Assembly: GCA_012842605.1 (NCBI GenBank)
Contig: DUSN01000076.1
Span: forward strand, 48,032 to 112,031
Direction: 5' to 3'
Length of the DNA stretch: 64,000 bases
From: Clostridiales bacterium
Lineage (GTDB): Bacteria > Bacillota > Clostridia > Caldicoprobacterales > DTU083
The notes under the pieces were generated by a model. That model saw only the letters and a program-made list of their open reading frames with translations. It ran no database searches and was not told the DNA's origin. Shown here one piece after another: positions 28,288 through 39,164 of the stretch. The translations under genes and the position numbers were made by a program. How positions within the stretch are numbered: the stretch's first letter is position 1; each line of letters begins with the position of its first letter.

Positions 28288-31206
28288 TTGAAAAGATTGA
28301 CTGCAAATGTTCTTAGCATAGTACTAGTAACTGCCATAATTTTCAGTTTTGGCATAAATACAGCAAATGCCGAGATTGTTGAACAAGACTACTATTATAT
28401 GTTGTCTAATACAGACGTTAGTTTAGCTAAAGAAGGGGAAACCGTCATTAACCCTTCCGAATACAGCGCTGGTGAAAGTACTGGCATTGAGCTGCGTTCT
28501 GAGGCGGAAAGCCATGGATACGGAGATAAAGTGATATATATGTCTCCAAATGCAGCTGTTACCTTTAATGTTAATGTTCCCCAAACCGGGTTTTACCATA
28601 TAATAATGGATTATTTTATGCCCGATGCCGTAATGGACAACCTTAGCATTTCCTTAAAGATTAATAATGAATATCAGTATTATGAATGCAGAAATATCAA
28701 ACTTCCTGCAGTATGGAAGGACTCTACCAAAGAATATAGACAGGATGAATTTGGAAACGATATATTTCCGTCACCTGAAAGAGTATTCAGGTGGCAGAAG
28801 GCTGCTTTAAATACTTCAAAATACAATTTATCTGCACCACTTGTTTTTAAGTTCAATGAAGGCTTAAATACAATAAAAATAGAGAATAATCAGGTCCCGG
28901 CTATACTGGGTAAAATAGTCATTTCACCCGAAATAAACATTTTACCCTATGCACAATATAAAGAAATGCATGCGGACAAACCTGTTATAGATAAAGCTCT
29001 GCATATCATTGAAGGAGAGGACTATTCAGAAAAGTCCGAGTCATACATCAGGGGCGAAAAAAGCAATGACCATAATGTTTGGCCATATGATGTGTCCCGG
29101 AAACAAATCAATTATTTAGATCCGGAAACCTGGTACAAACCAGGTGAATCAGTAACCTATACCTTTGATATTGAAGAAGACGGACTTTATAATTTACATA
29201 TCAAATACAGGCAATCAGAGAAAAAAGATCTGCCTGTATTTAAGCGTATCTATATTGACGGTGAAGTTTTATTTAAAGAGTTATTAAATTATCCTTTTGT
29301 GTATACAGGCGAAAGATATAAGAATGAAACTTTGACTGTTGATAATGAAAAAGTATATATATTTCTGAACAAGGGTACTCATACCCTTACTTTGGAATCA
29401 ACTGCTTCACCATATTTTGAATCAAATGAAAACCTGCTTGATGTAATAGATATGATTAATGATATAGCTTTGCAGATAAAGCTGGTCACCGGAGGCAAAG
29501 TAGATAAGGAGAGAGACTGGGACATTATTCAGTATGTTCCTTCATTAAGCGATGATCTGCTTAAATGTGCAGATATTATGACTCGGGAGTATGAAAAGCT
29601 GTCGGACATCTCACAAAAATCTGACAGCTATGTATTGTCAAGTTTGAAAATAGGGGTAGATATGCTGAAAGAGTACGCCTCCAATCCGGATAAGGCGGTA
29701 AACAATTTGGACCGGCTGTATCTGGGAGGTGATTCAGTAGCACAGCAGATAGCTGCTATACTTCCGGAATTGCTGTACCAGCCTATAGCTGTTGACCGCA
29801 TATATGTTTCCGGGGATAAAGAAGAGCTTCCTTCCCCTATGAGCAATATCTTCACCTCTATAGCTGAGAGTGCAAAAAAATTCTTCTTGTCCTTTTCTTC
29901 CAACAGGGACATAAATCAAAATGTTGAGAAAGATAAACTGAATGTATGGGTAATTTGTTCCATACCTCATATGGAAGTATTAAGGGAATTGACTCAGAGC
30001 AGCTTCGTACAAAAAACGGGCATTGAAGCAAACCTGTCAATAATGACTGATGAGCAGAAGCTGCTCCTGGCAAATTCTGCAGGAAGGGCACCTGATGTGG
30101 TTTTAGCAGGCTCCTCCTATCGTCCATTTGACTTTGCACTCAGAGGCGCACTTTATGATTTAAGAGAATTTGACGACTTTGGCAAATTTATAAGCAATTT
30201 TCCATCTGAAATGTTTGTTCCCTTTGTTATAGGCGACAGCTGCTATGCAGTGCCTGAAACTGTTAATTTCTACCTGCTTTATTACAGGAAAGACATACTT
30301 GAAAAACTCAAACTGGAAGTCCCTGACACCTGGGATGATGTGGTTGAAATGCTTCCTGCTTTATCGCGTTATGGCATGAGTTTTAATACTCTTATTGCGA
30401 ATGTAGGTGCTACTAAGCATTTTGGAGCCACCGTTCCCTTTATTCAGCAGTTTGGCGGGGAAGTATATCTGCCCGACGGTTCTGGTGTTGCCTTTGGCAA
30501 TCCCAATACTCTCAAGGCATTTACATTTATGACTGATTTATATACAAAATACAGCCTGCCTGAGAATATCTCCAATTTTTACAATAATTTCAGATATGGT
30601 GTAACTCCAATAGGTGTGTCCGACTTAAATACCTATATACTGCTTAAGAATGCTGCACCTGAAATAGCTGAGCAGTGGGGAATAGCACCCAGTGTCGGAG
30701 TGGCTGACGAACAAGGCAATGTACTCAGATATCAGCCCTCAGTCAGTACATCCTGCTTTATAATGAACAGCTCAAAACGTCCTGATGAAGGCTGGGAGTA
30801 CATAAAATGGTGGATGAGCACAGAAACCCAGGTATCCTATGCCAATGAACTGCAATTAAGGTTCGGCCCTGAATATATCTGGAATTCAGCTAATTTAGAG
30901 GCTTTTGCCCAGGCTTCTGTGATAGACTGGAATGATAAAGAGGTCATAATGGAACAACTGCGCCATACTAAGGAAATACCAAGGAATCCGGCATATTTTG
31001 CAGTAGAACGTGAACTGTCAAATGCATGGAATAAGGTTGTTTTTAACGGCGTTTCCCCCAGAATAGCCATTGACCAGGCTATTACCCTTTCCGACAGGGA
31101 AATCAGAAAGAAACTGAAAGAGTTCGGATATATGGACAGTAAAGGAAACCTGATCAAGCCTTTTGAAACAATAACAGCTGAGAAAATTGACGGATGGAAG
31201 GAGTGA
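28288..31206 (+). CDS. Secreted fusion: carbohydrate-binding modules plus ABC substrate-binding domain
   Basis: A 972-aa protein of unusual build. A type I signal peptide ends near ANA, with no lipobox Cys. Two beta-sandwich segments follow (about residues 45-215 and 235-390) that look like CBM6/CBM35-type carbohydrate modules: HYGDKV-like start, [60 protein letters not shown] helical linker leads to a complete extracellular solute-binding domain from about residue 545 ([20 protein letters not shown]) to 930. Start TTG 28288 is chosen because AAGGGA lies 9 nt before it; TTG 28270 is an alternative. It is followed 5 bp later by permease genes. It could capture polysaccharide and hand oligosaccharides to the importer. 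CBM family assignment is tentative. Confidence 0.75.
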   Translation: MKRLTANVLSIVLVTAIIFSFGINTANAEIVEQDYYYMLSNTDVSLAKEGETVINPSEYSAGESTGIELRSEAESHGYGDKVIYMSPNAAVTFNVNVPQTGFYHIIMDYFMPDAVMDNLSISLKINNEYQYYECRNIKLPAVWKDSTKEYRQDEFGNDIFPSPERVFRWQKAALNTSKYNLSAPLVFKFNEGLNTIKIENNQVPAILGKIVISPEINILPYAQYKEMHADKPVIDKALHIIEGEDYSEKSESYIRGEKSNDHNVWPYDVSRKQINYLDPETWYKPGESVTYTFDIEEDGLYNLHIKYRQSEKKDLPVFKRIYIDGEVLFKELLNYPFVYTGERYKNETLTVDNEKVYIFLNKGTHTLTLESTASPYFESNENLLDVIDMINDIALQIKLVTGGKVDKERDWDIIQYVPSLSDDLLKCADIMTREYEKLSDISQKSDSYVLSSLKIGVDMLKEYASNPDKAVNNLDRLYLGGDSVAQQIAAILPELLYQPIAVDRIYVSGDKEELPSPMSNIFTSIAESAKKFFLSFSSNRDINQNVEKDKLNVWVICSIPHMEVLRELTQSSFVQKTGIEANLSIMTDEQKLLLANSAGRAPDVVLAGSSYRPFDFALRGALYDLREFDDFGKFISNFPSEMFVPFVIGDSCYAVPETVNFYLLYYRKDILEKLKLEVPDTWDDVVEMLPALSRYGMSFNTLIANVGATKHFGATVPFIQQFGGEVYLPDGSGVAFGNPNTLKAFTFMTDLYTKYSLPENISNFYNNFRYGVTPIGVSDLNTYILLKNAAPEIAEQWGIAPSVGVADEQGNVLRYQPSVSTSCFIMNSSKRPDEGWEYIKWWMSTETQVSYANELQLRFGPEYIWNSANLEAFAQASVIDWNDKEVIMEQLRHTKEIPRNPAYFAVERELSNAWNKVVFNGVSPRIAIDQAITLSDREIRKKLKEFGYMDSKGNLIKPFETITAEKIDGWKE

Positions 31207-31211
31207 ATCAA

Positions 31212-32117
31212 ATGCAGAGCAGAAATATTGATAAGCGGTTCAGCGATTTTGCTGCACCAATAATGCTTGCTCCATATGGTGTCCTTTTCATTGTCTTTAT
31301 TGCAGTACCGGTATTAATAGCTATTATTTTGTCATTTACCTACTTTAACACAGTGAAGAGCCCGGAATTAGTAGGACTGGACAATTATGTAGCAATTTTG
31401 ACACAGGACGAGGTATTCCTGAAATATGTTCTGCCCAATACCATTAAGTTTTCAATTATGGTCGGTCCGGTAGGATACATACTTCAGTTTTTGCTTGCCT
31501 GGGCCTTGGCACAGATACCGAAAACTGCAAGAACAATATTTGCATTAATATTTTACTCTCCATCCATGACTTCGGGAGTAGCTATGGCTGTTATTTGGAA
31601 GGTTATTTTTTCAGGTGATCAATTCGGTTATATTAACAATCTGCTTCTTAGTATGAATCTTATTGAGAAACCCATTCAGTGGCTGCAAAGCCCGGAATAT
31701 CTTATGAATATCATGATTATAGTTACCCTCTGGGGGAGCATGGGAATTGGTTTTCTTGCCATGCTGGGAGGCATATTGAATATAGATCCCGAGCTTTATG
31801 AAGCGGCTTATATAGACGGTGTTAAAAACCGTTTTCAGGAGATTATATACATTACCATTCCGTCTGTAAAGCCACAAATGATGTTCGGTGCAGTCATGGC
31901 TATAGTTAATACATTCAGCACGGGAGCAATCGGAGTTCAGCTGACGGACTCAAATCCTACTCCTCAGTATTCCGGTCAGTTAATGCTGAATCATATTGAA
32001 GATTATGGTTTTCTCAGATATGACATGGGCTATGCAGCGGCATTGTCAACCTTGCTGCTGCTGCTGATTTATTGCTTCTCAAAGCTGGCTAACAAGCTGT
32101 TTGCAAGTAAAGATTGA
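31212..32117 (+). CDS. Sugar ABC transporter permease, MalF type
   Basis: A 301-aa membrane permease with about six helices and the EAA loop ([20 protein letters not shown]). Start ATG 31212 is set by AAGGAG eight bases earlier; the longer frame from 31194 overlaps the upstream gene. It pairs with 32134-33009, giving the first of two permease pairs in this cluster. No ATPase gene is adjacent, so a shared MsmX-like ATPase is expected. Confidence 0.92.
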   Translation: MQSRNIDKRFSDFAAPIMLAPYGVLFIVFIAVPVLIAIILSFTYFNTVKSPELVGLDNYVAILTQDEVFLKYVLPNTIKFSIMVGPVGYILQFLLAWALAQIPKTARTIFALIFYSPSMTSGVAMAVIWKVIFSGDQFGYINNLLLSMNLIEKPIQWLQSPEYLMNIMIIVTLWGSMGIGFLAMLGGILNIDPELYEAAYIDGVKNRFQEIIYITIPSVKPQMMFGAVMAIVNTFSTGAIGVQLTDSNPTPQYSGQLMLNHIEDYGFLRYDMGYAAALSTLLLLLIYCFSKLANKLFASKD

Positions 32118-32133
32118 GGGAGAGAAGGATACT

Positions 32134-33009
32134 ATGAGATATCAAGGCACAAAAATTAACCCAACGCGGTATGACAGAAGCCAGTTGAAGTTTTTTATTA
32201 TACTGTCCGTTCTTGGAGTTTTCATGGTATTGCCTATTATATATATAATATCAACTGCTTTTAAGCCCATGGAGGAGTTGTTTGCCTACCCCCCCAGATT
32301 TTTTGTCAGAAAACCCACCTTTGACAATTTCAGAAAGCTTTTTGAAGTTGTTCAATCATCCGGTATACCCCTTTCCAGGTATATTTTTAACTCAATTATG
32401 TCATCATTGACAATGGTTCTTACATCAGTCGTTATATCTTCGATGGCTGCCTACATCCTGTCAAAGAAGAAGTTCAGAACAAAGAATCTTCTCTTTGAAA
32501 TAAATACACTGGCTCTCATGTTTGTTCCTGCAGCCGTTCAGATACCAAGATATCTTATTATTGAGAAGTTAGGGCTGATAGACACCTTTGCGGCTTTGGT
32601 ATTACCGCTTCTTGCAATGCCCGTTAATGTATTTTTAATAAAGCAGTTTATAGACCAGGTGCCTAATTCATTGATTGAATCGGCATATATGGATGGTGCC
32701 AATGACTTTTTTGTCTTATTTAAAATTGTAATGCCCATAATAATGCCGGCTTTGGTTACTGTTGCAATATTGGCTTTTCAAACATCATGGAATACTCCTG
32801 ATCCGTCATCTTACTATATAAATGATGATGCAAAAAAGACATTTGCTTTTTTTATGTCAGCAATAACCACACGGATTTCGGGCAATACAGTACAGGGCCA
32901 GGGCATTGCATCCGCAGCGTCGCTTATATTGTTCATACCTAATATAGTCATATATATCATAATGCAAAACAAGGTAATAAATACAATGGCCTACTCAGGC
33001 ATTAAGTAG
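32134..33009 (+). CDS. Sugar ABC transporter permease, MalG type
   Basis: A 291-aa permease, partner of the preceding gene (16 bp apart). It has hydrophobic helices and the EAA loop (LIESAYMDGANDFFVLFKIVMP). The start is at ATG 32134 with GAAGGA directly upstream. The C-terminal end NKVINTMAYSGIK is typical of MalG-type subunits. It is followed 15 bp later by the NHL/Yip1 gene, so the cluster is read as one transcript. Confidence 0.92.
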   Translation: MRYQGTKINPTRYDRSQLKFFIILSVLGVFMVLPIIYIISTAFKPMEELFAYPPRFFVRKPTFDNFRKLFEVVQSSGIPLSRYIFNSIMSSLTMVLTSVVISSMAAYILSKKKFRTKNLLFEINTLALMFVPAAVQIPRYLIIEKLGLIDTFAALVLPLLAMPVNVFLIKQFIDQVPNSLIESAYMDGANDFFVLFKIVMPIIMPALVTVAILAFQTSWNTPDPSSYYINDDAKKTFAFFMSAITTRISGNTVQGQGIASAASLILFIPNIVIYIIMQNKVINTMAYSGIK

Positions 33010-33024
33010 GGGGGTGTATGCATT

Positions 33025-35055
33025 TTGAAAAGGTTTGTTTCTGTCCTGTCAGCAGTCATAACAGTATTTCTGCTTTTGAGTTCAGCAGCATATGCATCAG
33101 GCAATACGCAGTCAACAAGCTACACATATACCTACTCAATTAACGGCAAAGTGGAAATATCTCAGGATGCATACCTGCCTTCTGCTGTATATCTTGATTT
33201 AGGGCTTTCTGACCCAAGGGATCTATATATTGCCGGTGAAGAATTATTTATAGCAGACAAGGGCAATAAGCGCATATTGGTTGTCAATCTGGCAGATGAA
33301 TCAGTACGCACAGTAGGTGAGGGCACACTTAACCAGCCTACAGGTGTTTCTGCAGACAATGACGGCAGAATATATGTTGCTGATTATGGTAATGGTGAAG
33401 CATACAGGTTTGACAAGGATGGCAATCTGGAATTCACATTCAAAAAACCGGAAACCCCTAATTTTGGAAAAAATGAAGGCTTTAAGCCGACCAAAATTAC
33501 TCATGCTGATGACGGCGGAGTATACATAGTAAGCGAAGGTACCACAGCAGGCATTATTCACATGAACGGTACCGGGGATTTTTTGGGTTATTTTGCTTCC
33601 AATGAAGTTAGTGTAAATATATTTGAAAAGCTGCAGGACTTTTTCCTCACAGCAGAGCAGAAAAAATCATTCTTAAAAAGGACACCACCGTCATTCGGCA
33701 ATATATTCCGCGGTCCTGACGGACTGATATATACCATAAACAAGGGAAACAATGTCAATATAAAGAAGCACAGCATAAACGGTTTAAACATGTTTGCCAG
33801 CAAGAAGTTCAATATTCCGCTGTTTGATCCGGCAGATATATTTGTCACTGGGGATGGACGAATTTATGTACTTCAGGGTGACGGCCGCATATTCGAGTTT
33901 ACAAATGATGCTGACCTGATATGCATGTTTGGCGGAAATTCAAATAAGACAGACAGGGTGGGCCTGTTCGAGGTGCCTGCAGGCATAGCTGTCGACAACT
34001 CCGATAATATATATGTTCTTGACAGTCAGAAGGGTGCGATACAGGTATTTGAGCCTACACCTATTCAATCAGATATTCATAAGGCACTGATTGATTACAA
34101 TAACGGACGATACTCTGAAAGCAAAAAGCTGTTCAGTGAGGTTCTTGTTTATAACAGCTCTTCATTCCTTGCCCATCTGTATATGGGCAGGCTCTATATG
34201 CAGGAAACGGAATACGAGATGGCTATAAAGCATTTCAGGATATCAAAGGTTAAACCTGAATATTCAACTGCATATTGGGAGATCCGCAATATCTGGCTGC
34301 AGGAGAATATGGCTGCAATACTGATGATTTTAATCTTAGCTGCTGTTTTTATATATGTGATTAAGCTTATTGACAGAAAAAAAGGGATTTTTGATCCGAT
34401 ACGCAGGAAAAAGGATGAATTATTAAAAAGCAGGCTTATGTTTGATATTGCAAATGTAAAGTATGCGATGTTTCATCCTATTGACAATGCCTATGATGTA
34501 AAGGTTAATACAAGAGGTTCCGTTATTGCGGCTTCGATTATATATGTATTGGTATTCATACTGCTTGTGCTCAAGCAGGTTGGAAGCGGCTTTATTTTCT
34601 CTGTGGATATTATGAGGTATTCCATTATCTATACGCTATTAGGTTTCGTTGTTATAGTCGGGCTGTTGATTATGTCCAATTACCTGGTAAGTTCGCTGCA
34701 TGACGGAAACGGCACGGTAAGATCCCTGTATATCGGCATAGCATACAGCTTTTCACCGGCACTTTTGATAATGCCGTTCGTTATATTGATTTCCAACTTT
34801 GCAACCATGAATGAGGCATTCTTTATTGCAGCTACAGACACCTTTATAATATCATGGTGCGCTGTCAACGCTGTGTTAACCATCATGGAGCTTCATGAAT
34901 ATGACTTTATGCCTACAGTAGGCAATCTGCTGATGACGCTTTTCCTGATGATTGTTATTATTTTAGCCGCATCCATGTTATATCTGTTTGTGAAACAGAT
35001 ATGGGACTTTGTCTATGAATTAATCACGGAGGTGCTGCTGCGTGCCAAAGCATAA
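33025..35055 (+). CDS. NHL-propeller/TPR/Yip1-type membrane protein
   Basis: A 676-aa secreted-then-membrane protein. A signal peptide ends about residue 25 (AAYASG). An NHL-type beta-propeller covers about 50-345: DPRDLYIAGEELFIADKGNK, QPTGVSADNDGRIYVADYGN, VPAGIAVDNSDNIYVLDSQK. A short TPR-like region follows (KALIDYNNGRYSESKKLFSE). One transmembrane helix lies near 430, and the C-terminal part is a Yip1-like domain with four or five helices (about 490-670). Start TTG 33025 has GGGGGTG upstream. It sits between ABC permeases and the DUF5696 gene, which it overlaps by 14 nt. The propeller may face outside and bind glycan or the importer. The function is not established. Confidence 0.78.
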   Translation: MKRFVSVLSAVITVFLLLSSAAYASGNTQSTSYTYTYSINGKVEISQDAYLPSAVYLDLGLSDPRDLYIAGEELFIADKGNKRILVVNLADESVRTVGEGTLNQPTGVSADNDGRIYVADYGNGEAYRFDKDGNLEFTFKKPETPNFGKNEGFKPTKITHADDGGVYIVSEGTTAGIIHMNGTGDFLGYFASNEVSVNIFEKLQDFFLTAEQKKSFLKRTPPSFGNIFRGPDGLIYTINKGNNVNIKKHSINGLNMFASKKFNIPLFDPADIFVTGDGRIYVLQGDGRIFEFTNDADLICMFGGNSNKTDRVGLFEVPAGIAVDNSDNIYVLDSQKGAIQVFEPTPIQSDIHKALIDYNNGRYSESKKLFSEVLVYNSSSFLAHLYMGRLYMQETEYEMAIKHFRISKVKPEYSTAYWEIRNIWLQENMAAILMILILAAVFIYVIKLIDRKKGIFDPIRRKKDELLKSRLMFDIANVKYAMFHPIDNAYDVKVNTRGSVIAASIIYVLVFILLVLKQVGSGFIFSVDIMRYSIIYTLLGFVVIVGLLIMSNYLVSSLHDGNGTVRSLYIGIAYSFSPALLIMPFVILISNFATMNEAFFIAATDTFIISWCAVNAVLTIMELHEYDFMPTVGNLLMTLFLMIVIILAASMLYLFVKQIWDFVYELITEVLLRAKA

Positions 35056-37300
35056 ATGTAAATTCATTATAATAACTACAGCCATTATTATCAGCTGCAT
35101 ATTCTGTATTTCAGCATTCAGCCAGAACACAGCAATAACAGCTGACAGCACATTGCTTAAGGCAAGGACCCAATTGACGAACTCACGGATCCCTGCGGCT
35201 GATTTGACAGGCACTGCCCAAGGTGATGAAATTCTGTCTGAAGATGAACTCATAGCACGTAATGACAACTTCGAGCTGTATGTTAATCCTGTAAATCTGA
35301 TACTAAAGCTTAAGGATCTGTCCAATGGATATGTATGGTCCAGTGCTCCCAAAGAGGATATGATGGATTCATTGAACGATGAATGGAGGAAAATTGCCAC
35401 TTCTCTTGCTATTATAGAATATTTCAATGCTTCCGGTTCTGTAAGCCGCTCCAGCCTTAAATACGGAAGCGAAAACAAGCCTAAGATAACAAAGACTGAA
35501 AATGGTTTCTCTGCTCAAATTAGCTTCTCGGATGCCGGAATAGAACTTACTGTGAATGTTGAATTAAAGGATTATGGCATCAACATTTCAATACCGGACG
35601 AGAGTATCGTTCAAACGGGCAAGAATACTCTCCATAAGCTTTATGTAATGCCCTTTTTTGGAGCCGTCAGGGGCAGCGAAACACCCGGTTATGTGCTTAT
35701 TCCTGATGGCAGCGGTGCTTTGATAAGATTCAGCCGTCCGAGATCTTATATCTCCACTTACTCCGAAAGGGTTTACGGTTATGATCTTGGTATGACGAGG
35801 CTGACGCCAAAATCTGCGACTGTAAGCCAAACCGATAAAATGAGACTGAGCATGCCGGTATTTGGCATTTCACATGGCAGCAGGCAGAATGCTTTTCTTG
35901 CTGTAACCGAAAGCGGCGATGAGTACATGAACATAATTGTTAATCCGGCTGGCTCCACCGTAGATTTTACCTGGAGCTGCGCTAGCTTTGTATACAGGGA
36001 TCAATATGTTCAGCCCACTACCAAAGCAGGCAGCGGTTTTACTACCATGCAGCCTCATACAAACCCTGTAAATCTTTCTATGGACTATATATTTTTATCA
36101 GGAGAAGATGCTGACTATGTCGGCATGGCAAAGGCGTATAGAGCCAGGCTGCGGAATGCAGGGATGCTGAACGATTTGGCTGATGACAGCTCGCCTATTA
36201 AGCTTAAAGTGGAAGCCTTAATGGCTGAGCCGGCCAAAGGTCTTATCGGCAGCAGGCTTGTAACCATGACCAGGATATCAGATATTGAAAAATGGATAGA
36301 TGAACTGGAAGCATCAGGTGTTGCCAATCTTTCAGTAGTTCTCTGGGGATATGAAAAAGGCGGCGCAAGCGGTCACAAGCTGGACTCTGTAAGGCTGGAA
36401 TCCGCAATTGGAACAAAGAATCAGCTTAAAGCCCTGAAGAATAAATTATCATCCCGCGGCAATGAGCTTATATTAAGAAAAGAGATTCAAAGAGGATATG
36501 AAAGGCAGGTGGACAGGAGTCTGCTGTCCTATCATATAGACGGTGGTGTTATAAGTCAAACAGATGCATCAAAGCTCATGTTTAACACATTATACTACCA
36601 GAATATAAGGAAAATGCAGAGCACCCTTGACTTGTTTGCAAGGAACAAAGATGTAATGGAAAATCTGGCCTTGACGGGAATACCTGCAAATTTATTCTCT
36701 GATTTCAGACGCAATAACGAGATTTACAGAAATGAGGCTAAAGACAGAATTATAAAGCTTCTGGAAACAGCCGGCGGAGAGTTTAACAAATTAGCCCTCT
36801 ATGATCCCAATGTCTATGCTCTTAAATATGCAGATGCTGTATACGACATACCTATGCAGCATTCGCAATTTGCCTTTGAGACTGATACAGTGCCCTTTGT
36901 TCAAATAGTTTTAAGCGGCAGTATTGAGTACTATGCACCTCCTTTGAACTTTGGCACAAATAATATCGATGATATATTAAGGCTAATAGACTACGGTGCA
37001 TATCCTTCTTATGTATTGACTGAGGAGTATTCCAGTGAACTGGCTGCTACAAACCTTAATTATATATACTCCTCGCAATACAGTGACTGGAAGGATAAGA
37101 TAGCCGGCACCTATAAGTATATTAACAGTATTTTATCCCAGGTTAAAGGAAAGTCCATTGTAAAACGGTTAGTTCCGGAAGATGGTAAAGTTATAGTTGA
37201 ATATGAGGGTGGTACCACCATAGCTGTAAATTATACCGACACTGACTGGAACTATGAAAATGAGAAAGTACCTGCAAAGTCAGCCATAATAGTTAGGTAG
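35042..37300 (+). CDS. DUF5696-family secreted protein
   Basis: A 752-aa exported protein with an N-terminal hydrophobic signal (residues 8-27). The first part (about 75-330) is beta-rich, with VNPVNLILKLKDLSNGYVWS and GYVLIPDGSGALIRF. The second half (about 390-650) alternates helices and strands like a TIM barrel (ISDIEKWIDELEASGVANLS, VVLWGYEKGGASG, QFAFETDTVPFVQIVLSG). This matches what I know as DUF5696, which I associate with carbohydrate ABC operons in Paenibacilli and Clostridia. A glycosidase-like activity is possible but unproven. Starts at GTG 35042 inside the end of the NHL/Yip1 gene, so the two are translationally coupled. Confidence 0.72.
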   Translation: MPKHKCKFIIITTAIIISCIFCISAFSQNTAITADSTLLKARTQLTNSRIPAADLTGTAQGDEILSEDELIARNDNFELYVNPVNLILKLKDLSNGYVWSSAPKEDMMDSLNDEWRKIATSLAIIEYFNASGSVSRSSLKYGSENKPKITKTENGFSAQISFSDAGIELTVNVELKDYGINISIPDESIVQTGKNTLHKLYVMPFFGAVRGSETPGYVLIPDGSGALIRFSRPRSYISTYSERVYGYDLGMTRLTPKSATVSQTDKMRLSMPVFGISHGSRQNAFLAVTESGDEYMNIIVNPAGSTVDFTWSCASFVYRDQYVQPTTKAGSGFTTMQPHTNPVNLSMDYIFLSGEDADYVGMAKAYRARLRNAGMLNDLADDSSPIKLKVEALMAEPAKGLIGSRLVTMTRISDIEKWIDELEASGVANLSVVLWGYEKGGASGHKLDSVRLESAIGTKNQLKALKNKLSSRGNELILRKEIQRGYERQVDRSLLSYHIDGGVISQTDASKLMFNTLYYQNIRKMQSTLDLFARNKDVMENLALTGIPANLFSDFRRNNEIYRNEAKDRIIKLLETAGGEFNKLALYDPNVYALKYADAVYDIPMQHSQFAFETDTVPFVQIVLSGSIEYYAPPLNFGTNNIDDILRLIDYGAYPSYVLTEEYSSELAATNLNYIYSSQYSDWKDKIAGTYKYINSILSQVKGKSIVKRLVPEDGKVIVEYEGGTTIAVNYTDTDWNYENEKVPAKSAIIVR

Positions 37301-37305
37301 GTGTG

Positions 37306-38169
37306 ATGAACATGGTCAGTAAGTTAAAACTAAGAAGCAGAAAGCAATGGCTGGGAGTTTTGTTTGTTTTTCCATGGATTGCGGGATTCTTGATCTTTAC
37401 CCTGTATCCTTTGGTTACCACCATAATATACAGCTTTAGTACAGTAAGGTTTAAACTGGAAGGAGTTTCAATTACCTATGAAAACGTAAAGAACTTTACC
37501 GATGTGCTTTTTAAGGATCCTGAGTTTAAACTGGCATTGCCTAAGTACCTTGTTCAGATATTTTACTTTGTACCCATGGTTCTGGTATTTTCCATCCTGC
37601 TTTCGCTGCTGCTGAACAACAATCTGAAAGGCCGCAGTTTTTTCAGGGCATTGTTTTTCCTGCCGGTAATTATTATCAGCGGACCTGTTGTTGAAAATCT
37701 TCAGACTATGGGCGCTGCAAGCCTTCAAGGGCTTGGGAGCTTTCCGGTTTACAGGTTTATACACGAATCTATACCGGATTTTATAGCAGCTCCTGTTTTA
37801 TATGTTTTTGATAATGCTATCATGATTTTGTGGTATACAGGAGTCCAGACACTAATATTCCTGTCTGCAATGCAAAAAATAGACAGGAGCATCTATGAGG
37901 CTTCAATGGTTGATGGTGCTTCCAGCTGGCAGCTATTTTGGAAGATTATCATTCCAACCATTAAACCATTTATTTTCCTGAATTCCATATATACAATCGT
38001 AGATGTTTCCATGTCTACCATGAACCCAATTATCATAGAAATTAAGAATGCCATGTTTAATATCAAGAAGGGGTTTGGCTTTGCAGCTGCAGCCTCCTGG
38101 ATATATTTCTTTATAATATTGCTTACTGTCCTGATTTCCTATTTCTTATTCGGCAGAGAAAGAAAATAG
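37306..38169 (+). CDS. Sugar ABC transporter permease, MalF type (second pair)
   Basis: A 287-aa permease with the N-terminal pattern RKQWLGVLFVFPWIAGFLIFTLYPL, six helices and the EAA loop (IYEASMVDGASSWQLFWKIIIP). AGGTAGGTG precedes; ATG 37306 or ATG 37312 may be the start, and GTG 37303 is less likely. It begins 5 bp after the DUF5696 stop. It forms the second permease pair of the cluster with 38210-39151, although only two binding proteins are encoded upstream. Confidence 0.9.
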   Translation: MNMVSKLKLRSRKQWLGVLFVFPWIAGFLIFTLYPLVTTIIYSFSTVRFKLEGVSITYENVKNFTDVLFKDPEFKLALPKYLVQIFYFVPMVLVFSILLSLLLNNNLKGRSFFRALFFLPVIIISGPVVENLQTMGAASLQGLGSFPVYRFIHESIPDFIAAPVLYVFDNAIMILWYTGVQTLIFLSAMQKIDRSIYEASMVDGASSWQLFWKIIIPTIKPFIFLNSIYTIVDVSMSTMNPIIIEIKNAMFNIKKGFGFAAAASWIYFFIILLTVLISYFLFGRERK

Positions 38170-38209
38170 CCGGCAGGCCGCATAAATTTCCAAGAAGGGT
38201 GAATATGTC

Positions 38210-39151
38210 ATGGTGAATATTAATATTAAAAATTTAAGGAGAGTCAGGAGATTTGCTGTAACCAGGCAGCATTTGAAGGGTTCAATGGCAAATTTGCTTC
38301 TGTATATAATGATGACAGCTGTCGGCTTTGTATTCTTATACCCGATATTGGTTATGACAGCTGAAAGCACCAAGGATGTATATGACCTTGTAAACCCCCT
38401 TGTAAGATGGTTTCCTACTAAGATATACATAGCCAACTTTACACGGGCTTGGGTAGTATTAGGCGGATTTAAGACACTGTTATCATCAGGCGGATACATG
38501 CTGCTGGTTGCAATATGCCAGACAATTTCTTCAGCTGTAATAGGCTATGGTTTTGCGAAGTTTGACTTTAAACTCAAAAATGCATTGTTTATGCTGATGG
38601 TTTGCACATTTATCATACCTGATCAGGTAACCTTCATGCCTAATTATCTGATGTTTAAGTCATTTGGCATGCTAAAGACTATAATGCCATTTTTACTGCC
38701 CGCTCTGCTTGGGCAGGGGATTAAGAATGTTATTTTTATTTTGATTTATTGTCAATTCTTCAAGATGATACCCAAGGCATTGGATGAAGCGGCAGAAATA
38801 GACGGAGCAGGATTTTTAAGAATCTTTGCCGGTATCAATCTGCCCTTAGCTATGCCAGCTACAGTTGTTGTATTCATCTTTTCATTTGTTTGGCATTGGA
38901 ATGAAACCTACCTGACTGATCTATATTTTGAAGATGCCATAAGAACATTCCCGCTGGCACTTTCCAAGTTTACCGAATACTTCCAGAAGCTTTTTCCTGT
39001 TGAAGACTTTGCAAATCCCATGCTAAGGATGAATGAGGGTGTCCGCATGGCCGGTACCTTGCTGTGCATCCTGCCGCTAGTAATTATGTATTTGCTTGTA
39101 GAACCCAAATTAGTTGAGAGCCTGGATCGTGCAGGCATAACCGGCGAGTAG
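38210..39151 (+). CDS. Sugar ABC transporter permease, MalG type (second pair)
   Basis: A 313-aa permease whose EAA loop (ALDEAAEIDGAGFLRIFAGI) and helical pattern match MalG-type subunits. Start ATG 38210 is supported by AGAAGGGTG. Partner of the preceding permease. The next gene is GH35, whose ribosome site overlaps the end of this one, so transport and hydrolysis are coupled in one transcript. Confidence 0.92.
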   Translation: MVNINIKNLRRVRRFAVTRQHLKGSMANLLLYIMMTAVGFVFLYPILVMTAESTKDVYDLVNPLVRWFPTKIYIANFTRAWVVLGGFKTLLSSGGYMLLVAICQTISSAVIGYGFAKFDFKLKNALFMLMVCTFIIPDQVTFMPNYLMFKSFGMLKTIMPFLLPALLGQGIKNVIFILIYCQFFKMIPKALDEAAEIDGAGFLRIFAGINLPLAMPATVVVFIFSFVWHWNETYLTDLYFEDAIRTFPLALSKFTEYFQKLFPVEDFANPMLRMNEGVRMAGTLLCILPLVIMYLLVEPKLVESLDRAGITGE

Positions 39152-39164
39152 GAGGAAGTTGACC

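Noticed and set aside
35020..35478. 152-codon open frame on the minus strand
   Set aside because: Lies fully opposite the well-supported DUF5696 gene, has no ribosome site and reads as low-quality sequence; shadow frame.
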